10,000 bases of DNA from Acropora yongei (taxonomy: Eukaryota > Cnidaria > Anthozoa > Scleractinia > Acroporidae). The stretch is from positions 2,096,855 to 2,106,854 of the forward strand of contig BLFN01000040.1 in NCBI GenBank assembly GCA_014634225.1. Reading direction: 5' to 3'. The notes under the pieces are model-generated. The model saw only the letters and a list, made by a program, of their open reading frames with translations. It had not been told where the DNA came from and did not search any database. Both the position numbers and the translations under genes were made by a program. This document shows, one piece after another, positions 7,201-10,000 of this stretch; within the stretch, counting starts at the first letter, position 1, and every line of letters starts with the position of its first letter.

Positions 7201-9191
7201 ATGCATTCTTAAAGGGTAATGGGGTCCTCTACTGCCACTGTTACCAGACGTCACGCTTTAATGCATTGATTGGCAGGATACCTTATAGACGGAATTGAGG
7301 TGGGCAGCTTTGCGCTGGTTATATTGTTGTGGATGAATTGTTTTGCTTCTTACACGGAACAGCCTGCAAAACCTGAAAAGCCTATATATACGAATTTCAA
7401 TTGTAACAGTTTTTTTTCTGCTCAGGAGCGTTCAGTAGGCTTTAAGTCCAGCTATATCATTCATACTCCTTATTTTTATTTTCAAGCATTCCTTCGACTC
7501 CGGAGACAAGAAGCACTCATTTTCTTTCAATTCTCAAGAAAAAATCAAAGGTGAAATAAATGTTCAAAATGTTGCCTTTGTAGCTTGGATGCAATGGTTG
7601 GAACGATGTACGTACGTTCGCCTCGAGTAATTGTTCGGAGGGTTATAAAATAAATAAACCCCTTTCCGGCTTCGCTTCTCGGCCAACTGTTCATTTTTCG
7701 GACAATCTTTCCGCCCTGGGCATTATCCTCCAATATACCAGCCACCGAAAGGGGTTTATTTACTAATTATAACCCACCGAATAATTTCCTCGGGCTCTCA
7801 TTGGATAAAACTGATTCGGACGATGGTTATCAGACGATATCCGCCGTCTGATTTGATATCCTTCGTCTGATTTTATTTCGACGAATAACGGCCAAGAAAC
7901 GAGCAAGTGTTTGAGCAAAGCGTTTAAGCTAAGCTTTTAATCGGTCATGGAAAACTAAAAATGACTTTTTGCAGAAGCCAGAGACGGAGAAATTAAAAAG
8001 GTGGTTGACAATTCCGCACAAAGAAACACGAAAAAATCCACAAAATATGCATGAACGATCAACGAGCGTTCGCCTTGAGAAATTTATTTGGAGAGCTATA
8101 AAATAAATAAACCGCTTTCGGGCTTGCTGGTATATCGGAGAATAATGCCCTCGGCTGAAAGATTGTCTTCAAAATTTCATAGTTGCCCTCAAAGCTTCGC
8201 TTCTCGGCCAACTGTTCATTTTTCGGACAAACTCTCAGCCTTGGGCATTATCCTCCGATATAGCAGCCGCCGAAAGGGGTTTCTTTACTATTTAAACAAT
8301 TTACAATAAGGAGCATGAAACTCGGAGTGGCGAAAGAATGTTTTTGACCTAGTTCAAGGTTACGTATCCAGCTATAGGAATATGTGTATATATGTGTATA
8401 AAGTATAGACCACATATGAAGAAATGACACGACTGAGTTAACAGAGAGTAACTTCTCAAAAGAGTGAGACAGCTTGAAAACGTAATTTTTCATACTTTTG
8501 TGACACGGAGCTGTGTACTGTTTGCCGTTTGCCATAAACGTCATGCTTAACATGAAACAGCACGCGCGCGCACATATAAAAAAGGTAAACCTAAAACGAC
8601 CAAAGTGATAAAAACCGGAAAATGTAAATGATCAGAAACAAAACATAAAAAACAAACAATAAAAAAGGTACCGATGCTTGTCAGTAGGTTTCGTGTACAC
8701 GAAACCTTCTGTCAAGCATCAGTACTTTTGTCACACGTCATGTCATCGCATTCCGTAATCTCAGGCTCTTAGGTTAAAACGCATTTGTTCCACGTCAACT
8801 TCATTCGAGAAAGGGGTAAGAATTTAAGTGAATTCTTAGCAGCAAGAGGATAGCAAAGAAAATTTATCTCTATGGATCAGGGTAAACTTGCTGAACTTAA
8901 CGCTCAACTTCCTAATGATAGGGTACCTATCTGTCACTGTTGCATGTCACCCTAGTTTGCCTAATACAGGTGGTTTCTTGCAGAAATTACATCCACTCTT
9001 TCAATTGTCTGACAAGTGCAAACTAGCATTACCTAATGTGACAATGATGGCGTACCACCGGTCTAAGAATCTGCAGGATTATCATATCATTTTCCTTTGA
9101 ATCCTTGAGATCTAATCTAAGTTACCTCTTTTCTCCAACAGCTACGTTTAACTTGAGGAAGAAGATGACCACAAATCTTATTCAGGTCAAG
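1089..9191 (+). CDS. adhesion GPCR (latrophilin/ADGRL-like), 3' part of gene, 12 exons
   Basis: This is a family B2 seven-helix receptor. Such receptors sit in the plasma membrane, cleave themselves at the GPS, and signal through G proteins when the tethered agonist is exposed. Exons are 1089-1206, 1737-1840, 1961-2063, 2154-2307, 4600-4666, 4771-4837, 5287-5372, 5693-5819, 6296-6337, 6838-6924, 7487-7550 and 9142-9191. All introns are GT-AG and all phases agree (0,2,0,1,2,0,2,0,0,0,1), giving 356 codons without a stop. Residues, numbered from Tyr at 1090, are GPS 1-25, agonist from Thr26, TM1 about 44-73, TM2 80-101, TM3 111-137, TM4 from 153, TM5 192-215, TM6 236-258 and TM7 263-284. The extracellular Cys pair is Cys111 and Cys183. 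The signal peptide, ligand-binding domains, most of GAIN and the tail end were not found in the window. Subfamily is uncertain; the family call is firm. Confidence 0.95.
1207..1736 (+). other. receptor intron 1
   Basis: This 530-bp GT-AG intron runs from GTACGT to TTCTTTAG. The open stretch at 1237-1419 shows no recognisable protein and starts inside the intron. I see no repeat or RNA gene in it. Confidence 0.8.
1737..1840 (+). CDS. receptor exon 2: transmembrane helix 1
   Basis: It reads in phase 0 from exon 1: LSYSDKLALSIITYIG followed by a hydrophobic run through LIVFLSV, a typical TM1 for this family. The exon ends with two bases (GA) of a split codon before GTAAGC. A second AG lies 11 bases downstream of the acceptor (1746-1747). 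Using it would break the frame, so the upstream acceptor ending at 1736 is chosen. The exon also supplies the linker between the tethered agonist and the membrane. Confidence 0.93.
1961..2063 (+). CDS. receptor exon 3: intracellular loop 1 and transmembrane helix 2
   Basis: The acceptor after GTCAAAG completes a Glu codon. The exon then reads SLSTDRHKIHMNLALSLLLA and on to the end of TM2 (VLFLAGIKETSNQ). The TDRxxIHxNL pattern at the start of TM2 is diagnostic of adhesion GPCRs. The donor is GTCAGT. The upstream intron is only 120 bp and has a T-rich tract. An ATG at 1863 in the same frame lies inside that intron and is not a real start. Confidence 0.95.
2154..2307 (+). CDS. receptor exon 4: transmembrane helix 3 to start of helix 4
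   Basis: It follows a 90-bp intron with acceptor TTTTCACAG and reads VVCKIIAVFMHYLYL, then TAFTWMLVEGLHLYLKVVQV. The FTWMLVEGLHLY stretch is the core of TM3 in this family. Cys111 (2160-2162) is the conserved TM3 cysteine expected to pair with loop 2. The end, KIFYYYIFGWG, starts TM4 with the GWG motif. The last base is the first of a Gly codon split by the 2.3-kb intron 4 (donor GTAAGC). Confidence 0.96.
2308..3270 (+). other. intron 4, first part, no gene seen
   Basis: The intron opens with GTAAGC. I find no exon in it that fits the receptor between exons 4 and 5, which join exactly through a split Gly codon. Small hairpins are visible, for example TTGGCC at 3054-3059 with GGCCAA at 3077-3082, inside which CGCTTCC faces GGAAGCG. 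The - strand open stretch at 2721-2906 has no family signature. Confidence 0.7.
3276..3350. repeat. TCGGTCGA-type repeat, block A
   Basis: This short block has the same vocabulary as the larger array downstream. TATCGGTCGACTGTCG occurs at 3311-3326 and again at 3333-3348, 22 bases apart. The phrase TATCGGCGGAATATCG (3300-3315) returns in block B at 3534-3549 with one change, so the two blocks share an origin. They are separated by about 180 bp of ordinary sequence containing a small CCTCCG/CGGAGG hairpin (3415-3431). Confidence 0.8.
3534..3769. repeat. TCGGTCGA-type near-palindromic minisatellite, block B
   Basis: About 20 diverged units of roughly 12 bp, such as GACATATCGACC, occur together with their reverse complement GGTCGATATGTC, so the array can fold on itself in many registers. 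Unit lengths are mostly 12, with some of 11 to 14. Because 12 is a multiple of three, both strands show open frames with repeating Arg-Ser/Tyr-Arg or Asp-Ile-Ser patterns. These are by-products of the repeat, not genes. The array lies inside intron 4 and abuts the LINE fragment on its right. I recall similar tracts in coral genomes, but that is memory and not a search. Confidence 0.9.
3770..4046 (-). mobile_element. decayed LINE (non-LTR retrotransposon) fragment, zf-RVT region
   Basis: Read on the - strand, the sequence gives NAFAALPWHEIYILPKQTT, then after a frameshift LKSRAREFE, a TAG stop, KLLNRTVYTNKIIHKMGK and CSFCGQSDESLEHLF, and on to VFWVSVTNWLEGYGID. The pattern of a REF(E/Q)xKLLNR stretch, TNK, then CxFC followed by the ESLEHLF stretch is the zinc-knuckle segment found after the reverse transcriptase in many LINE proteins. 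The TAG replaces what is usually an aromatic residue, consistent with TGG to TAG. With a frameshift and no reverse transcriptase core, this is a dead fragment. It lies antisense to the receptor in intron 4. Confidence 0.85.
4047..4599 (+). other. intron 4, last part, no gene seen
   Basis: This is AT-rich intron sequence ending in TTTTCTGCAG. The + strand open stretch at 4110-4307 shows no recognised motif and no plausible splice into the receptor. Nothing repetitive is obvious beyond short A and T runs. Confidence 0.7.
4600..4666 (+). CDS. receptor exon 5: transmembrane helix 4 and loop 2 start
   Basis: Bases GC complete the Gly codon begun in exon 4. The exon continues FAIIPVGITTATKPNNYGNSD and ends two bases into an Ile codon before GTGAGT. 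FAxxPVGI matches the second half of TM4, and the NNYGNSD stretch is the usual lead into the loop 2 cysteine. The following intron is only 104 bp, and reading through it would hit TGA at once (4668-4670). Confidence 0.94.
4771..4837 (+). CDS. receptor exon 6: extracellular loop 2 and transmembrane helix 5
   Basis: The acceptor is CACTTTTAG. One base completes Ile, then the exon reads CWLSLEDGTVWAFIGPVIAI and ends IT before GTGAGT. The CWLS motif and WAFIGPV are hallmarks of adhesion GPCR loop 2 and TM5. Cys183 (4772-4774) is the expected partner of the TM3 Cys111. Confidence 0.96.
4838..5286 (+). other. receptor intron 6
   Basis: This 449-bp intron runs from GTGAGT to TTTATCACAG. An alternative acceptor (ATTGCAG) ends at 5248, but it would add 38 bases and break the frame. 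The first part (4838-4984) stays open in the exon 6 reading register by chance. No gene is seen. Confidence 0.8.
5287..5372 (+). CDS. receptor exon 7: end of helix 5 and intracellular loop 3
   Basis: It reads VNSIVLFMVIKTVV followed by TSASSIKSCEYDHIK, ending two bases into Lys before GTAAGT. A VNxxxxxMVxK start followed by a short basic and serine-rich loop is normal for TM5 to loop 3 in this family. This loop is part of the G-protein contact surface in related receptors. Confidence 0.94.
5373..5692 (+). other. receptor intron 7
   Basis: This 320-bp intron runs from GTAAGT to TTTTTCCCCAG. A short AAATT-rich tract with repeats of TTAAAATTC and CTAAAATTC lies near 5520-5550. The open frame at 5479-5721 crosses into exon 8 in the wrong register and is not coding. 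Confidence 0.8.
5693..5819 (+). CDS. receptor exon 8: transmembrane helices 6 and 7
   Basis: One base completes Lys, then AGIKGLLVLMPILGVGWILG and on through LFAVNKATVVFEYAFALVNGFQ. The exon contains the TM6 core with the conserved Trp (GVGW), the short loop 3 (AVNKATVV) and the first half of TM7 with the NGFQ motif. The donor is GTTAGA, after CAG. This is the longest strongly conserved exon after exon 4. Confidence 0.97.
5820..6295 (+). other. receptor intron 8
   Basis: This 476-bp intron runs from GTTAGA to TTTAATGTTTAG. Its first 150 bases are open in one frame and rich in Pro and Phe codons, with no recognised motif. No gene is seen. Confidence 0.8.
6296..6337 (+). CDS. receptor exon 9: end of transmembrane helix 7
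   Basis: This is a 42-base exon of exactly 14 codons: GLFIFLLHCAFNNE. It directly continues NGFQ of exon 8 to make the NxFQGxFIFxxHC signature of TM7 in adhesion GPCRs. The acceptor is TGTTTAG and the donor is GTTAGT. Because it is phase 0 on both sides, skipping it would keep the frame but remove half of TM7. Confidence 0.95.
6338..6837 (+). other. receptor intron 9
   Basis: This 500-bp intron runs from GTTAGT to TTTACCTTTCAG. It contains a + strand open stretch at 6473-6730. That stretch starts and stops inside the intron, lacks family motifs and is not needed to join exons 9 and 10. Confidence 0.75.
6838..6924 (+). CDS. receptor exon 10: start of cytoplasmic tail
   Basis: It reads VRNAFRRQREKNALSKESDS and then QYPVSFSLS, in 29 codons with phase 0 at both ends. 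EVRxAFxRQ (with Glu from exon 9) is the usual helix 8 start after TM7. The strong donor GTGAGT follows TCA at 6922-6924. If the intron were retained, the frame would add only nine residues and stop at 6952-6954, giving a short-tailed form. That alternative is speculative. Confidence 0.88.
6925..7486 (+). other. receptor intron 10
   Basis: This 562-bp intron runs from GTGAGT to TTATTTTTATTTTCAAG. The open stretch starting at 7270 begins with a hydrophobic run (VGSFALVILLWMN) and runs into exon 11 in another register, with no support as an exon. A second acceptor-like site with a long T tract ends at 7425. Confidence 0.65.
7487..7550 (+). CDS. receptor exon 11: cytoplasmic tail (predicted)
   Basis: This exon is found by logic rather than similarity. 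Exon 10 ends in phase 0, while exon 12 is open only when entered in phase 1, so a linking exon of length 3n+1 is needed. The 64 bases here fit: they follow a strong pyrimidine tract and CAAG acceptor, read HSFDSGDKKHSFSFNSQEKI plus Lys, and end one base into a codon before GTGAAA. The composition (Ser, Lys, Asp, Asn) suits a cytoplasmic tail. There is no known domain. Confidence 0.62.
7615..7800. mobile_element. foldback (MITE-like) element, copy 1, arm-deleted
   Basis: The outer ends are inverted repeats. GGTTATAAAATAAATAAACC near 7641-7660 faces GGTTTATTTACTAATTATAA and CCC at 7753-7775, and weaker matching extends outward through TTCGGAG/CACCGAA and CCTCGAG/CCTCGGG. The core at 7669-7705 is identical over 37 bases to copy 2. 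Compared with copy 2, the inner part of the left arm is missing, so the core sits directly after the outer arm. No protein is encoded; the - strand open frame over it is a by-product. Confidence 0.8.
7836..7873. repeat. 19-bp tandem duplication
   Basis: GATATCCGCCGTCTGATTT (7836-7854) is followed directly by GATATCCTTCGTCTGATTT (7855-7873), with two differences. A CAGACG just upstream (7831-7836) faces CGTCTG (7845-7850), so a small hairpin is possible. It sits between the two foldback elements and may be part of a larger element. Confidence 0.85.
8067..8295. mobile_element. foldback (MITE-like) element, copy 2, both arms present
   Basis: The left arm (8105-8167) and right arm (8226-8286) are inverted copies of each other over about 60 bases with scattered mismatches. 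For instance TATATCGGAGAATAATGCCC on the left faces GGGCATTATCCTCCGATATA on the right. A central spacer of about 58 bases holds the 37-base core shared with copy 1 (8194-8230, which runs into the right arm). The left flank from 8067 also matches the left flank of copy 1. No coding capacity is seen. Clear target-site duplications were not identified. Confidence 0.82.
8520..8533 (+). repeat. GTTTGCC heptamer pair
   Basis: Two direct heptamers, GTTTGCCGTTTGCC, stand alone here. The same heptamer marks both ends of the element at 9307-9855, so this may be a solo end or a shared repeat word. Confidence 0.7.
8668..8725. repeat. 58-bp near-perfect palindrome
   Basis: Two 29-base arms pair at 26 of 29 positions with no spacer; the centre is CGTGTACACG. 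The left arm starts GTACCGATGCTTGTCAG and the right arm ends CAAGCATCAGTAC. Flanking A and T runs (8661-8666 with 8726-8729) could lengthen the stem slightly. If transcribed with the receptor intron it would form a long tight hairpin. It could be a small RNA source, a tiny transposon remnant or a plain palindrome. Confidence 0.9.
9142..9191 (+). CDS. receptor exon 12: cytoplasmic tail, last exon seen
   Basis: The acceptor is TTTTCTCCAACAG and the donor is a textbook GTAAGT. Two bases complete an Ala codon with exon 11, then TFNLRKKMTTNLIQVK follows, a short basic stretch. The other two reading registers hit stop codons early, so entry in phase 1 is required, which agrees with exon 11. The exon ends in phase 0, so the coding sequence must continue beyond the window. 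No stop codon or polyadenylation signal for the gene was identified. Confidence 0.7.
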
Positions 9192-9306
9192 GTAAGTGTA
9201 CAACGAACATTCCTTGCAATTGATGGTTTTGGTGTTAAAAAGTATGAAAAGCTATGATTCACTGTCAATATGAGGCCAGTGTTCGAGACCGGGAGGACTT
9301 ACATTA
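9192..9306 (+). other. start of receptor intron 12
   Basis: Intron sequence after GTAAGT. No downstream receptor exon is recognisable in the rest of the window, so the next exon probably lies beyond 10000. Confidence 0.55.
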
Positions 9307-9855
9307 TTTAGATTAAGCACCGCGAAAACAGCGAACGCTGAACGTCAGCTAGCCGTTTGTCGTTTGCCGTTCCGTCCGCGTTGTTCGTCTCAGTTAAGCT
9401 ACCCGACGACACGGCGGAACATATCTTTCGTTCAAAAAGAAACATGTTCGACTTATTGTTTAAAATATTATTTGAAATACAGTTACAGTTCAATACAGGC
9501 CAGGCCCATATTTCTTAATTTTCCAAAGGCAAATGTTCTCGGTCGCCATTCACTGCGATTAGAAAAAATGGATATGGAGAAGTTATGTATTTTCCGCTTG
9601 AATTTGAATTTGAGCTTTAAAAGCAGTTCATGTAGAAGTAGGATGATAAACAAAGCTTAGCTATAAAAGCAAGTGATCAAAATGGAGAAATAGTCAGTAA
9701 AAATGGGCTACAAATGCTCACCTGTTAGCGTTCCCTACAAACGGGAAAATGTCCTCCTCGAGAAGAAACGGCGGCCGGCAAACGGCAAACGGCAAACGCG
9801 GGAAATGTCAGGTCATGCGACCCTCTCTGCCGTTCGCGGTGCTTAAATCTCTCTA
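9307..9855. mobile_element. roughly 550-bp element with inverted ends and GTTTGCC heptamers
   Basis: The left end TTTAGATTAAGCACCGCGAA (9307-9326) is the inverse of TTCGCGGTGCTTAAATCT (9833-9850) apart from small differences. Inside each end are the same heptamers in opposite orientation: CCGTTTGTCGTTTGCCGTT near 9353-9371 and three GGCAAAC units at 9777-9797. The middle (9380-9750) has open stretches but no transposase motif, so this looks like a non-autonomous DNA element or MITE. It lies in the presumed intron 12 of the receptor. Confidence 0.7.
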
Positions 9856-10000
9856 TTGAGTAAAGGGAACTTGAGCGTCTGACAGCTGTAAACGTGTAAA
9901 CGTTCCCCCCTGAATGGTAGATCTCCCTCCTTCCCAATCTCACCAGCCCGGTTTGTGTTTAGAAAGTTGACCCCCCCCCCAACCAGCTGATTACACGTTG
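9856..10000. repeat. repeat-like flank with GTAAACGT doublet and poly-C run
   Basis: GTAAACGT occurs twice in direct contact (9888-9903). GGGAAC at 9865-9870 faces GTTCCC at 9902-9907, making a possible stem. A run of ten C lies at 9971-9980. It may be part of the same repeat family as the element to its left. No gene is seen; the - strand open frame at 9725-9943 runs through this and the heptamers and is a by-product. Confidence 0.5.

Larger units (their letters stand above)
7551..9141 (+). other. receptor intron 11 with repeats
   Basis: This 1.59-kb intron runs from GTGAAA to TTTTCTCCAACAG. Two foldback elements, a 19-bp tandem duplication, a 58-bp palindrome and a GTTTGCC pair are listed separately. 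The remaining sequence at 8730-9141 holds no gene or repeat that I can recognise. Its + strand open stretch at 8888-9100 has no known motif. Confidence 0.6.

Noticed and set aside
7270..7554. 94-residue + strand open frame
   Set aside because: Overlaps exon 11 in another register. A hydrophobic run is present but there is no family motif.
8088..8309. 73-residue + strand open frame
   Set aside because: Lies wholly within the foldback element copy 2.
9364..9660. 98-residue + strand open frame
   Set aside because: Lies inside the heptamer-ended element, with low-complexity Leu, Lys and Ser content and no transposase motif.
1..10000. CRISPR array, tRNA, rRNA or bacterial operon
   Set aside because: No regularly spaced direct repeats with unique spacers, no cloverleaf or rRNA sequence recognised, and the gene is spliced. 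The only array (3534-3769) has no spacers.

Overview
The window looks like nuclear DNA from an animal. It is AT-rich, and its one clear gene is split into short exons by GT-AG introns of about 90 bp to 2.3 kb. My best guess is an anthozoan cnidarian, probably a stony coral. That guess rests on the compact exon layout, the style of the receptor, and the TCGGTCGA-type and GTTTGCC-type repeats, which I associate with coral genomes from memory. No database was searched.

The main gene runs on the + strand from about 1089 to at least 9191. It is the C-terminal part of an adhesion-type (family B2) G-protein-coupled receptor, most like the latrophilin/ADGRL and ADGRE groups. Twelve exons join without a break in reading frame to give 356 codons. 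Exon 1 carries the GPS autoproteolysis site and the tethered agonist. Exons 2-9 encode the seven transmembrane helices. Exons 10-12 encode the start of the cytoplasmic tail. The large N-terminal extracellular part, the rest of the GAIN domain and the end of the tail were not found here. A notable point is that two of the four usual GPS cysteines are replaced, and from memory they are disulfide partners of each other.

The two longest introns carry most of the other structure. Intron 4 (2308-4599) holds two blocks of a self-complementary, roughly 12-bp TCGGTCGA-type repeat. The second block abuts a decayed LINE fragment on the - strand that still shows a reverse-transcriptase-associated zinc-knuckle (zf-RVT) sequence. 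Intron 11 (7551-9141) holds two copies of a foldback element, one missing most of an arm, plus a 19-bp tandem duplication and a 58-bp near-perfect palindrome. The last 700 bases hold a roughly 550-bp element with inverted ends and GTTTGCC heptamers, followed by more repeat-like sequence.

The first 1.09 kb has no recognised gene. It does contain a - strand frame (714 down to 169) that is open apart from three internal stops and may be a decayed coding sequence. No rRNA, tRNA, CRISPR array, bacterial operon or obvious novel multi-gene system was found.
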